64,000 nucleotides of DNA from NCBI GenBank assembly GCA_033485155.1, contig JAWQJJ010000011.1:1-64000 (forward strand), in the 5' to 3' direction. Of the stretch, positions 1-7,883 are shown one piece after another. The notes beneath the pieces are model-generated. The model was not told the DNA's origin. It was given only the letters and a program-made list of their open reading frames with translations, and searched no databases. The stretch is from Methanomassiliicoccus sp. (GTDB lineage Archaea > Thermoplasmatota > Thermoplasmata > Methanomassiliicoccales > Methanomassiliicoccaceae). Numbering within the stretch: position 1 is the first letter of the stretch; each line of letters starts with the position of its first letter. Both the position numbers and the translations under genes were made by a program.

Positions 1-107
1 ATCGACAGTATGAGCACGGCCGCGCTGACGAATATGGTGGCCATGCAGATACATCCGATCAACATCAGAAGGCTTGATCCGGTTAGCTTGCTTCTCTTGA
101 AATTCAT
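1..107 (-). CDS. N-terminal part of a membrane or exported protein (cut by window edge)
   Basis: Only the first 35 codons are inside the window. They read from an ATG at 107 with a purine-rich GATGGGT a few bases upstream. The peptide begins with a basic stretch (KRSK near residue 4) and then one long hydrophobic segment from about residue 12 to 34. This is an uncleaved membrane anchor, a signal peptide, or possibly a type IV pilin-like leader, which would fit the archaellin about 1 kb away. The family cannot be named from so little sequence. Confidence 0.5.
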   Translation of the reverse strand, partial: MNFKRSKLTGSSLLMLIGCICMATIFVSAAVLILS

Positions 108-296
108 GTTACCCATCTCATGTCATCTGGGGCAGCGCCCCTCTAGACCCATCATAAAATCTTCATATTCATAATAAAAAGACATGTTTATTAATATTAA
201 TCGCGATAATAAGAATGGCCAGATAATTATTAATCATAATGATGTCAAATCGATGTGTCTATTCGACTTACAGAGCTTGATTCTGAGTAGCCTAAC

Positions 297-857
297 TTAT
301 AACCTAACGAGTAAGGCTGGAGGGAGTAGCAATATGAAAAGCAAGAGCACGCCAATGCTGGGGATCGCTCTGGCTAGAGATAGGTTCCACCTGTCCCAAG
401 TATGAGTGGTCACTGACATGACCCCTAGAGCGTACATCTGCAAACCGATCACCGTCATCGTCGCGGCGGTCGCTCCGAATAAGCTCGAGTTCCTAAGGCC
501 TACGGTCGCAATCCCCTCGACACTCAGCACCATTCCCGCAGCCAACGACATCCATGATGTCCATTTCTGGGTTTTTCTTATGGCCTCGTGTCCGTTCATA
601 AGGCCCAACAAGGAAGGGATCGAGATCATCAGAGAAAGGATAGCAACCTGGAGCAAGATCATCGATACCATGTCAGTTGATAGAACGCCGAGACCTGCAA
701 AGCTCGCTGTCGTGACCTGGCCCAAAAAATTTAGAGATTCGATGAGGACAACGATGCCGGCAATTGATGTCATCATCCTTAGCAGTCTCCTCGGATGCAT
801 CAGCGTTCCAGCGTTCATTTGATCTAAACTCTCTTGACTTGGTGTCATCAAAGCCAT
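297..857 (-). CDS. small multi-pass membrane protein, unknown function
   Basis: About 186 residues. Four or five hydrophobic segments alternate with short loops (for example IAGIVVLIESL, MILLQVAILSLMI, and the C-terminal IGVLLLFILLLPPALL), so this is an integral membrane protein. No family is recognised. The frame stays open to a TTG at 872, but the ATG at 857 or 848 is a more likely start; neither has a strong ribosome-binding site. It lies divergent from the archaellin gene with about 250 bases between them. Function unknown; the membrane topology is clear but the start is uncertain. Confidence 0.6.
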   Translation of the reverse strand: MALMTPSQESLDQMNAGTLMHPRRLLRMMTSIAGIVVLIESLNFLGQVTTASFAGLGVLSTDMVSMILLQVAILSLMISIPSLLGLMNGHEAIRKTQKWTSWMSLAAGMVLSVEGIATVGLRNSSLFGATAATMTVIGLQMYALGVMSVTTHTWDRWNLSLARAIPSIGVLLLFILLLPPALLVRL

Positions 858-1050
858 TGGATAAAAAAACAAGTCCCTGCGTATTCATGGTCGATAAAAT
901 GAGGCAGAGGCGTTTCTCATCTACTCCACATCATATATGGGTGCAGTATTTTAGTGGAAAAAGAAGCACAGTCACATGAAGCCGAGATCAGAAAATATGG
1001 ACAAGAAAAATGCTCGGGCAAGGTTGACAGGGAAGGCAATCATTCTAGAT

Positions 1051-1063
1051 ATCAATATATCTT
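1051..1063 (+). promoter_or_regulatory. TATA-like promoter element of the archaellin gene
   Basis: An AT-rich stretch containing AATATATC lies about 50 bases upstream of the archaellin ATG. It would place transcription start near 1085, giving a short leader. Assignment is by position and composition only. Confidence 0.4.
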
Positions 1064-1108
1064 ATAGTAAGAATAATATTAGTGCAATATTATGCAACCC
1101 TGAGTAAG

Positions 1109-1615
1109 ATGAAACATGATACTCGTGGAGAAATGGGCGTAGGCACTATGATCATATTCATCGCTGCAGTTCTTGTGGCGGCGGTCGCTGCATCTGTGCT
1201 CATCTCCACTGCCAATGTTGTTCGGGAGCAAGCAACTCAGACAGGAAACGATGCCACTTCTTCGGTGTCTATAGGTTTTGTGACTGATTCGGTCTATGGT
1301 GTCGTCTCCCATGGCAAGTTGACCGAGCTTCAGGTCTTTCTAAAGCTTGGGCCTGGCAGCTCTGCTGTCAATCTCGATCATGTTGTAGCCTCCGTGACAA
1401 TATCCGACGGGGCCTTTTCGACGAGCATGGATGTGCCCAGTGACTCCACTAACACCGTAGTCTATGATGATAGGATAAAAATGACTTTCAGTGATCTCTC
1501 TGCCGGCCCAGATAGCCAGATTTCGATCATGATAATTCCCTCTGTGGGATACTCGAACGTCATCGATCTGACCCTTCCCGACGTGCTCATGGATGGCATC
1601 ATACAGTTGAGGTGA
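1109..1615 (+). CDS. archaellin (archaeal flagellin)
   Basis: Encodes a filament subunit of the archaellum, the rotating archaeal motility structure outside the cell. The N-terminus is diagnostic: a short basic leader MKHDTRGE, then MGVGTMIIFIAAVLVAAVAASVL, the conserved hydrophobic helix of class III signal peptides cleaved by the prepilin-type peptidase just before it. The rest is Ser/Thr-rich beta-type sequence ending DGIIQLR. At about 168 residues it is slightly shorter than typical archaellins (about 200). The frame also contains a GTG at 1082, but the ATG at 1109 leaves a normal leader length. No fla/arl motor genes lie nearby, so this is an isolated archaellin or archaellin-like pilin. 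Confidence 0.85.
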   Translation: MKHDTRGEMGVGTMIIFIAAVLVAAVAASVLISTANVVREQATQTGNDATSSVSIGFVTDSVYGVVSHGKLTELQVFLKLGPGSSAVNLDHVVASVTISDGAFSTSMDVPSDSTNTVVYDDRIKMTFSDLSAGPDSQISIMIIPSVGYSNVIDLTLPDVLMDGIIQLR

Positions 1616-2047
1616 GATTGTCTTCAGGCGTCAGGGTGACAGCATATGACAAAGAGAGTTGACCTGTGAAGAGACGGATGTGACATATGTCGAGAAGAGA
1701 CATCGGTCATCGATCTTGAGCAAAGTCAACTTACAAACGCTTCCAGCCTGCCCGAGAAAATTATCACATATAAATTTGGTGAAGAGAATACTGGTTCGAG
1801 GGCAGTCTATGAGCTTATCAATGCTATTCCGGACAATAGGCCAGCCAGGTCAGCGGTCAATCACAATCGGGGAAGTGAGAGGTGGTCGGGGAGAAATGGG
1901 AGGAAACGCTTTGCTGCCTACATAGTATGGACTGGCAACTTCCCCGACCAGACATCCAGATGGCAAATTTTACGTTTAAAGGTATGGTCACATTTCTTCG
2001 TATCTGGGCAATCGACGACCAATCGGGCCCCAAGCTCATTTGTACCA
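1616..2047. other. intergenic, no supported gene
   Basis: Short overlapping open frames on both strands show no family features. One plus-strand frame is open from about 1667 to 2078 but has no start codon. It is probably spacer between the archaellin and the convergent regulator gene. Confidence 0.5.
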
Positions 2048-3235
2048 TCACGCCTCAGTCACATCTCTAACGATTGAACCATATCTGTGATGAGAGCCGA
2101 CAGTGATCTTAAAAAAGGTTCTCTCCAATCTTTTAATTTGGTCATCCGGCCTCTTTATGTATCGAATGACTCTATTATCTACCGTATCTGCTTGGCCTTT
2201 TTTCATTAAGTCAATAAATGCAGCTTTCCTCGATTCAAAAATACTCGAATTCCTTTCTTCATCCGGCAGAATCCTCTGGGCCACATCCCAAAATGATTGC
2301 CCCATCACTTCATCGGCATCTAACCCAGTAATTTTTTCCAATGATCGATTCCACTGAATGATGGTCCCAGCATCATCTAGCAGTAAGATGCCGTCGGTAC
2401 ATTGATCCACGAATGCCTTGAAGTCTTGCTCATTTTCTTTCAGTATTGCCTCTTTTTCTTTGTACTCAGTAATGTCCTGGGCTGCTCCGAATACCGTTAA
2501 TGGTTTACCATTGACATCACGGACGACTGTGTAAGTAAAAAGGATCAAGCGAATAGTCCCATCTGGTCGAATTATGCGATAGGTGCCCTGCCCGTTGTTG
2601 CTTTCTAAGGATAGGATACTGTCCCGAATCTTGACCATCATATCTACATCTTCAGGATGAACTATCTCCCTGATGTAGCGGTCAAATGTGATCTCGAGAC
2701 CATTACCTCGGTTGACATCGGAACCATAGATGTGCCGCAAATGACTACTATCTGCGGAAAAGGTCATCGCATGAACATCGAATGACCAATAACCGATATT
2801 GGCAAGATCGATGGCCGCCCTAAGCTTGGCGTTAGATGCGATCACGTTTTCCTCTGCTTTTCTTTTTTGTACAGTTACATCGATCTGGTGTTGCAGTTCT
2901 CTGAAACGAACTTCGGGTTGTCCTCCCTTTTGAATATAGAAATCTGCACCGGCATTCAACGCTTCGATGACCACTTCCTCTCGTCCTTTGCCGGTAAATA
3001 GTATGAATGGTATGGAGTTACCTCGAGAACGTAGGATTTTTAAATACTCTATGCCGTTGATGACTGGCATTTGGTAGTCAGATATGATGCAATCATATCT
3101 GTTGTGCTGTACCAAACTTTCCGCATCTTTTACGCTTAGGGCCGTATCGACCGATATTTTACCACATGATTCTAAAAAAACCTTCCCTATCTCCAATAAT
3201 GCAGGTTCATCATCAATATAGAGAATGTGAATCAT
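2048..3235 (-). CDS. response regulator with REC and two PAS domains, no kinase
   Basis: 395 residues. The REC receiver domain (about 1-120) has the acidic pair IDDE, the phosphoacceptor Asp in IISDYQMP (about residue 55) and the conserved Lys in FTGKGREE. Two PAS/PAC units follow (about 135-260 and 265-395), the first ending FGAAQDITEYKEKE and the second ending SIVRDVTEA. No histidine kinase or DNA-binding domain follows, so it probably acts as a phosphorylation-dependent PAS signalling partner rather than a direct transcription factor. It lies just downstream of the kai operon kinase on the same strand, about 350 bases away, and resembles the REC-PAS proteins at 10421 and 50589. ATG start. 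Confidence 0.85.
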   Translation of the reverse strand: MIHILYIDDEPALLEIGKVFLESCGKISVDTALSVKDAESLVQHNRYDCIISDYQMPVINGIEYLKILRSRGNSIPFILFTGKGREEVVIEALNAGADFYIQKGGQPEVRFRELQHQIDVTVQKRKAEENVIASNAKLRAAIDLANIGYWSFDVHAMTFSADSSHLRHIYGSDVNRGNGLEITFDRYIREIVHPEDVDMMVKIRDSILSLESNNGQGTYRIIRPDGTIRLILFTYTVVRDVNGKPLTVFGAAQDITEYKEKEAILKENEQDFKAFVDQCTDGILLLDDAGTIIQWNRSLEKITGLDADEVMGQSFWDVAQRILPDEERNSSIFESRKAAFIDLMKKGQADTVDNRVIRYIKRPDDQIKRLERTFFKITVGSHHRYGSIVRDVTEA

Positions 3236-3583
3236 TGCATCTCGAGCAGATTAATTGTGTTTTTAGATATTTGCCGTAGATATCCATTATGGTAATAGAC
3301 AATCGGTAACAGGTCCGATGCGTGTTATTCATTTCGTCAGTTGCCCCTAGCCTTGTTGCCGGCCAGGAGCAGGAGGTAGTTGCCGTTAAGGCGAAGCGTT
3401 GATGCAAAGGACTAGAGGCACCTGGTCGGCATATCTGGTTCTGAGTCGCGACTATAAGCCGGTTTGTCTGGCCAAGAGGCGGCCTACATTGCTATGAGTA
3501 TGAACCAGCATCTCCAGGCCACCTTAGATAGTTGATGCTCATCAATATTATGTACGGGTCTCAAGCCCCATTATCATTCGCAC
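3236..3583. other. intergenic stretch upstream of the REC-PAS gene
   Basis: About 350 bases without a convincing open frame. The AT-rich part next to 3240-3310 probably carries the promoter of the minus-strand REC-PAS gene. No repeat or RNA gene was seen. Confidence 0.4.
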
Positions 3584-5245
3584 TCATGTCGGTATTGTGA
3601 AGAAGAACGTCGTCCCCTTGCCTGGTTCGCTCTCGAACCATATTCTGCCGCCGTGTCGTTCGACGATCTTCTTGCTGATCGCCAGGCCGATGCCCGTCCC
3701 AGGATACTCCTCTCTGGTGTGCAGCCGGGAGAACATCTTGAACAGCTTGTCCTGGTACTTGGGATCGATGCCGATGCCGTTGTCCTTCACAGAGAAGACG
3801 TACTCGTTGTCGAAGGTGATTGAGGATACCTCAACCCTCGGTTCCCTATCGGAGAGGAACTTTATGGCGTTGGAAACGAGGTTTTGGAGGATCTGGGCGA
3901 TCTGCTGCTCATCGGCCCTGACGACCGGCAAGGGGCCGACCATCACCTCGGCACCAGCCTCTTCGATAGTGGCCCTTAGAGTTTCCAAGACCTGAGCCGT
4001 CAGATCGTTCATGTCGACCTCTTTCAATTCCATCGGCTGCGCATCGAGACGGGAGTACTGCAACAGATCGCCGATGAGTTCCTTCATCCGCAGCGACCCT
4101 TCAACGGCCGACCCCATGTACTCTTGGGCTTGAGGACTCAACTCACGGCTGTATCTTTTACTAAGCAGTGCCAAGTACATGGTGACCATTCGCAATGGTT
4201 CTTGTAGATCGTGCGAGGCGACGTAAGCGAATTGCTGCAGCTCTTCATTGGAGCGTCGAAGCTCTTCTTCCCCTCGCTTTCGTGCCGTGATGTCGAGGTT
4301 CATCCCAACCCACTTGACGATTCGCCCCTCCTCGTCACGGATCGGCGCAGCCCGCACGTTCGTCCATCTCCATCCGCCATCGGGACCCCGGAGGCGGAAT
4401 TCCGCATTCATATCGCTTCCCGCAGACAAAGCTTCTCTCCAGTGCCTCTCGGCGTATCCACGGTCGTCGGGGTGGGCTGCGTCCACCCACCCATAACCCA
4501 TCCACTCCTCGAGCGTTTGGCCAGTGTAAGTTCTCCACGAGGGCGAGTCGGCGATTACCTTGCCCGAGGCGTCCGTCTCCCATACGGCCTGTGAAGAAGA
4601 CTGGATGAGCACTCTAAATCGCTGCTCGCTCTCGCTCAGCTCCCTGGTGCGTTCCTGGACTTTCTCGTCAAGTTCGCCATATGCCTTTCTGAGGGCTTCC
4701 TCCGCCCGGATATGCTCGGACAGGTCTGCTAGTACGATGCAATGCATGGGCTCGCCCGCAGTCGGCAGGTAGCTTACCGACAAGTGCTCCGGGACCATCG
4801 TCCCATCGGCAGCCTTGAAACTCAGGTCCCCCCGTGCTGGCCGATCGATGCTTTGCTCGATGAGTTCTCGATAAGAGTAAACTTCTGAGGGGCATAGGAA
4901 GGTCTCCAGATTTATTCCAATGATGTTCTCGAGGGGGGCCTTCATCATATCGGCGAAGCTCTGGTTGCAAAATAATATGATGCCATCATGTGAGACGGTG
5001 ACCGCGCCCTCGCTCATCTGCTCGAATAGGACGCGATACGGCTCCTCCGCCCCTTTGAGAGTGAAGATGCGCTCTCCCTCCGGGGTCGATACCAGGATGG
5101 CATCAACCTCCCCGCTCAATATGGCCTTCAGCGTCCCCTCGCTCTCTGATAACCGCTCTTCGAGCTTCCCAACTTTGGCCCTCAAGCTTCTATTCTCGGA
5201 TGATAAACGGTCTTGGTCGGGAACATCTGCGTCTTCTGCTTTCAC
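3584..5245 (-). CDS. PAS sensor histidine kinase, last gene of the kai operon
   Basis: 553 residues, soluble (no membrane segments). A short N-terminal coiled coil (about 15-40) is followed by PAS 1 (about 66-180), a helical linker, PAS 2 with PAC (about 205-325, ending NLDITARKR), the dimerisation/phosphoacceptor domain with the H-box ASHDLQEP (His about 345), and the HATPase domain with N-box NLVSNAIKF, G1 DNGIGID and G2 GTGIGLA. It autophosphorylates on His and passes phosphate to a response regulator. The GTG start at 5245 overlaps the stop of the upstream kaiB by 3 bases, indicating translational coupling and one operon with kaiC-kaiB-kaiB. It is the obvious candidate output kinase of the Kai module. 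Its kinase core is strikingly similar to that of the gene at 7884. Confidence 0.93.
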   Translation of the reverse strand: MKAEDADVPDQDRLSSENRSLRAKVGKLEERLSESEGTLKAILSGEVDAILVSTPEGERIFTLKGAEEPYRVLFEQMSEGAVTVSHDGIILFCNQSFADMMKAPLENIIGINLETFLCPSEVYSYRELIEQSIDRPARGDLSFKAADGTMVPEHLSVSYLPTAGEPMHCIVLADLSEHIRAEEALRKAYGELDEKVQERTRELSESEQRFRVLIQSSSQAVWETDASGKVIADSPSWRTYTGQTLEEWMGYGWVDAAHPDDRGYAERHWREALSAGSDMNAEFRLRGPDGGWRWTNVRAAPIRDEEGRIVKWVGMNLDITARKRGEEELRRSNEELQQFAYVASHDLQEPLRMVTMYLALLSKRYSRELSPQAQEYMGSAVEGSLRMKELIGDLLQYSRLDAQPMELKEVDMNDLTAQVLETLRATIEEAGAEVMVGPLPVVRADEQQIAQILQNLVSNAIKFLSDREPRVEVSSITFDNEYVFSVKDNGIGIDPKYQDKLFKMFSRLHTREEYPGTGIGLAISKKIVERHGGRIWFESEPGKGTTFFFTIPT

Positions 5246-5577
5246 TTCATTCCTTCCACCTTATCGGTTTTTCCTGGTAATATCTCTAAGCCAAGAACGA
5301 CCTTTTCCTTGTTCGACATGTCCCCCACCAACTTCCTTAGCGGAAGGGGGAGCTCCCTGATGAGAGTAGGGGCAGCCAATATCTGTTCCTTCTTTGCGAG
5401 CTCCGGCTGCTGATAGATATCAATGATCTGCAATTCGTATCGACCTTTGAGCTCTTCCTCGCATATCTTTCGAATGTTCCTTATTGCATCCTGGGCCCTG
5501 GGAGTCATTCCTGTGACATAGAGCCGCAGTATGTACCTCACGTCGGCACTGGGATCCGTTTTACTTGCTTCAGACAT
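5242..5577 (-). CDS. kaiB: KaiB-like protein (copy next to the kinase)
   Basis: 111 residues, thioredoxin-like KaiB family. The N-terminal strand YILRLYVTG is followed by TPRAQDAIRNI, the conserved block QIIDIYQQPELAKKEQI, APTLIRELPLPLRKLVGD, and the C-terminal LGLEI that in cyanobacterial KaiB carries residues controlling the fold switch. Known role: KaiB binds the CI ring of KaiC and recruits output or antagonist proteins. ATG start with a purine-rich GAGGTAAG upstream. It lies 11 bases after the other kaiB and overlaps the kinase start, so the three are one transcript. An N-terminal extension of about 12 residues precedes the fold, unlike the short cyanobacterial protein. Confidence 0.93.
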   Translation of the reverse strand: MSEASKTDPSADVRYILRLYVTGMTPRAQDAIRNIRKICEEELKGRYELQIIDIYQQPELAKKEQILAAPTLIRELPLPLRKLVGDMSNKEKVVLGLEILPGKTDKVEGMK

Positions 5578-5588
5578 GGCGCATCCAC

Positions 5589-5897
5589 TTACCTCGTACC
5601 ACGATCTCGTATGTTCAAGCCGATGAGCACCTTTTCCTCGTTGGATAGGTCGCCAATGATCTTTCTCATCGGGGGAGGAAGCCTTCTTACCAGCGTCGGG
5701 ACAGCAACGATCTGGTCAACTTTGGCAAGTTGAGGATCTTTCTGCAGATCTATGATTTCGATATGAACTTCATAATCTGTAAGGTCCTCGCTCATCCTCT
5801 TCAAGTTGGCAATGGCTGCTAAGGACTTTGGGGTCTGACCAGCCACGTAGAGAACAAGGTCGAATGCCTCCCGCTTACTTTTTGCGTGTTCGACCAG
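5589..5897 (-). CDS. kaiB: second KaiB-like protein, probable CTG start
   Basis: KaiB family: VLYVAGQTPKSL, the block EIIDLQKDPQLAKVDQI, VPTLVRRLPPPMRKIIGD and LIGLNI. The first possible ATG/GTG/TTG in frame is a GTG at 5846, but that codon is the Val of the conserved YVAG motif, so starting there would delete the first beta strand. The matching sequence AFDLVLYVAG continues upstream in frame. Between the previous in-frame stop and 5846 there is no ATG, GTG or TTG. A CTG at 5897 lies about 8 bases after AAAAGGGG, a plausible ribosome-binding site, and would overlap the kaiC stop region; an ATT at 5903 is the alternative. The start is inferred; the family call is firm. It shares the operon with kaiC, the other kaiB and the kinase. 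Confidence 0.88.
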   Translation of the reverse strand: MVEHAKSKREAFDLVLYVAGQTPKSLAAIANLKRMSEDLTDYEVHIEIIDLQKDPQLAKVDQIVAVPTLVRRLPPPMRKIIGDLSNEEKVLIGLNIRDRGTR

Positions 5898-5898
5898 A

Positions 5899-7608
5899 TC
5901 AATCGCCCCTTTTACTGCTATTAGTCCTCATTATCCTCATATGTCTTCTGCTGGATTCGATCGCTTCCTTGCGCCTGTTCTCTGCTTCGATGCGCCTCTG
6001 CAAGTCCGCCTCTTTGTTAGCGAACTCGGCGCGCTGTGCCTCGATTTGACTTTCCAACACCTCGCGCTGCTGCTCAAGAGCGGCCTTGAGTCTATCGAAC
6101 TCCTCGGCCCGGATGACCTCTTCGGCCCTCTCCTTGGCCTCCTGGGCATAGCGAGCGGACCCGGTAAACACTCCGGCCGGGCCAACGTAGGGTGGGATGA
6201 GTTCGATGCCTTTGCTGGTTATATGGAACTCGCGAATCTGGTTGGAGTGCGCCATGCCTCTGGACTTAACCAGATGCAGGATGCGGTCGCTTTCACCATT
6301 GGACTCGATGCTTTCCAGAAAAATCCAGGTATCCACCAGCGAGGAGATCATCGAACTCTCTCTCGGCTGCTCGGCGTGCTTGAGGTCGGTGAAGAGTGAG
6401 GTGATGCCGCTCATCTTCAGGTAATCGGCCAAGCGGACGAGGGTCGAGCGGATCTCCGCCTCCTCGCCGATGGACATTAGGCTGCTAATGGGGTCGATGA
6501 CAACCACATCCGGCCTAAAGTCCCGGACCAACTTATGTATGGTTGCCAGGTGCATCTCCAGGCCGTATGAGGTCGGCCGGTCGGCGCGTATCCGCAATAG
6601 TCCCCTCTTGACGAAAGGCTGAAGCTCGATGCCGATAGCCCGCATGTTGCGGACCACCTGATCTGGCGATTCCTCGAAGGTGATAAAGAGTGATCTCTTG
6701 CCACTCTCGCAAGCCGCCCGAACGAACTCCATGCCGAAGCTGGTCTTCCCTGTTCCCGCCTGCCCGGTGATGAGGACGGTGCTACTCCTGAAGTACCCTT
6801 TCCCGCCAAGCATGGCATCCAAATCCAATATTCCAGTGGAGATGCGTTCATCGGTGACCTTTGCATCGAGGCCCAGGGAGGTCACCGGCAGCATGGAGAA
6901 GCCGTTCTCATCTATCAAGAACGGATATTCGTTCGAGCCGTGCGAAGAACCACGGTACTTGATGATGCGCATCCGCCTGGTGGCAATATTGCCGATGACG
7001 CGGTTATCTAGAACGATCACGGCGTCGGAGACGTATTCCTCCAGACCGTCCCTAGTTAACGTGTTCTCTCCCTTTTCGCCAGTGATGACGGCGGTAACGC
7101 CCTTCTCCTTCAGGAAACGGAACAGGCGGCGCAGTTCGGACCGTAGGATGACCGTATTGCCGAAGGTCGAGAAGATGGACTCTATCGTATCCAGGACAAC
7201 ACGCTTGGCCTTCACAGAATCGATCGCGTAACCAAGGCGGACGAATAACCCCTCCAAGTCATAATCGCCGGTCTCCACGATCTCTGCCGCCTCGATCTTG
7301 ACGTGATCGATCGCCAGCATGTTACCCTCCTTGAGCGCCTTGATATTGAAGCCGAGGGAGGCGACGTTCTGCGCTAGCTCATCTTCCGTTTCCTCGAATG
7401 AAAAGAATACCCCGGGTTCGCCGTACTTCATGGCGCCGTTGACCAGGAACTCCATGGAGAGCAGCGTCTTGCCGCTGCCAGGTCCACCGACTATCAATGT
7501 CGGTCGTCCGCGGGGGAGGCCGCCCTGAGTGATCTCATCGAAACCTTCGATTCCCGTTTGTGCCTTCGGCAAATCCTTACTCATCGATGACTGCGATCTT
7601 CTAGCCAT
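5899..7608 (-). CDS. kaiC: KaiC-like dual-domain RecA ATPase with C-terminal coiled coil
   Basis: 569 residues with two KaiC domains. CI has Walker A GGPGSGKT (41-48) and the catalytic Glu pair in FSFEETEDE (72-73). CII has Walker A GQAGTGKT (282-289) and FEESPD (312-313). Aligning around MISSLVDTWIFLE, the cyanobacterial autophosphorylation pair Ser431-Thr432 corresponds to Ser422-Ser423 here. After CII the protein ends in a charged coiled coil (about 487-555) instead of the cyanobacterial KaiA-binding tail, as known for some non-cyanobacterial KaiC proteins. Expected to form a hexameric ATPase/autokinase that binds KaiB. ATG start with AAGGTGAT upstream. First gene of kaiC-kaiB-kaiB-kinase. 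Single-domain KaiC relatives are common in archaea; this two-domain form with adjacent kaiB genes is much less so. Confidence 0.94.
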   Translation of the reverse strand: MARRSQSSMSKDLPKAQTGIEGFDEITQGGLPRGRPTLIVGGPGSGKTLLSMEFLVNGAMKYGEPGVFFSFEETEDELAQNVASLGFNIKALKEGNMLAIDHVKIEAAEIVETGDYDLEGLFVRLGYAIDSVKAKRVVLDTIESIFSTFGNTVILRSELRRLFRFLKEKGVTAVITGEKGENTLTRDGLEEYVSDAVIVLDNRVIGNIATRRMRIIKYRGSSHGSNEYPFLIDENGFSMLPVTSLGLDAKVTDERISTGILDLDAMLGGKGYFRSSTVLITGQAGTGKTSFGMEFVRAACESGKRSLFITFEESPDQVVRNMRAIGIELQPFVKRGLLRIRADRPTSYGLEMHLATIHKLVRDFRPDVVVIDPISSLMSIGEEAEIRSTLVRLADYLKMSGITSLFTDLKHAEQPRESSMISSLVDTWIFLESIESNGESDRILHLVKSRGMAHSNQIREFHITSKGIELIPPYVGPAGVFTGSARYAQEAKERAEEVIRAEEFDRLKAALEQQREVLESQIEAQRAEFANKEADLQRRIEAENRRKEAIESSRRHMRIMRTNSSKRGD

Positions 7609-7620
7609 GGTGATATCACC
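7609..7620. promoter_or_regulatory. perfect 12-bp palindrome containing the kaiC ribosome-binding site
   Basis: GGTGATATCACC directly abuts the kaiC ATG. In the message, GAAGGTGAT inside it matches the anti-Shine-Dalgarno and serves as the ribosome-binding site. Because the 12 bases are self-complementary, the site could be hidden in a hairpin or bound as DNA by a dimer. Regulation is inferred. Confidence 0.45.
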
Positions 7621-7639
7621 TTCGGGGGAGTCAAGCTGC

Positions 7640-7656
7640 CATCATGCAGAATGATG
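7640..7656. repeat. inverted repeat in the kaiC leader
   Basis: CATCAT and ATGATG flank GCAGA about 35 bases upstream of the kaiC start. It lies between the AT-rich promoter region (about 7690-7740) and the gene, a typical place for an operator. Short arms, so it may be chance. Confidence 0.3.
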
Positions 7657-7689
7657 CATGGTGCTACCAGCCACGCCGAATGAGCTTAT

Positions 7690-7740
7690 ATCTGAACAGA
7701 CTCTACTTATATCATCTTATTATATTGTGTTAATAATTAA
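7690..7740 (-). promoter_or_regulatory. AT-rich promoter region of the kai operon
   Basis: Read on the minus strand, the stretch contains AATATAATAAG and GATATAAGTAG, both TATA-like, about 90-120 bases before the kaiC ATG. It is the only strongly AT-rich region upstream of the operon, so it probably drives kaiC-kaiB-kaiB-kinase. Confidence 0.4.
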
Positions 7741-7883
7741 ATATTAGATGGAAATCGGCGATCGGAACATTTCGGGCAGTTCAGATTGCACTCATGCGGT
7801 CGGATCTATACGTTCCGCGAATTTTTATTTCAGCATCTGAGCAACGATATACAACTGGATCGAAAGCTCCCTTATTGTTCGCC

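Noticed and set aside
1667-2078. Plus-strand frame open for about 135 codons without a start
   Set aside because: No start codon and no family feature; overlaps the end of the REC-PAS gene on the other strand.
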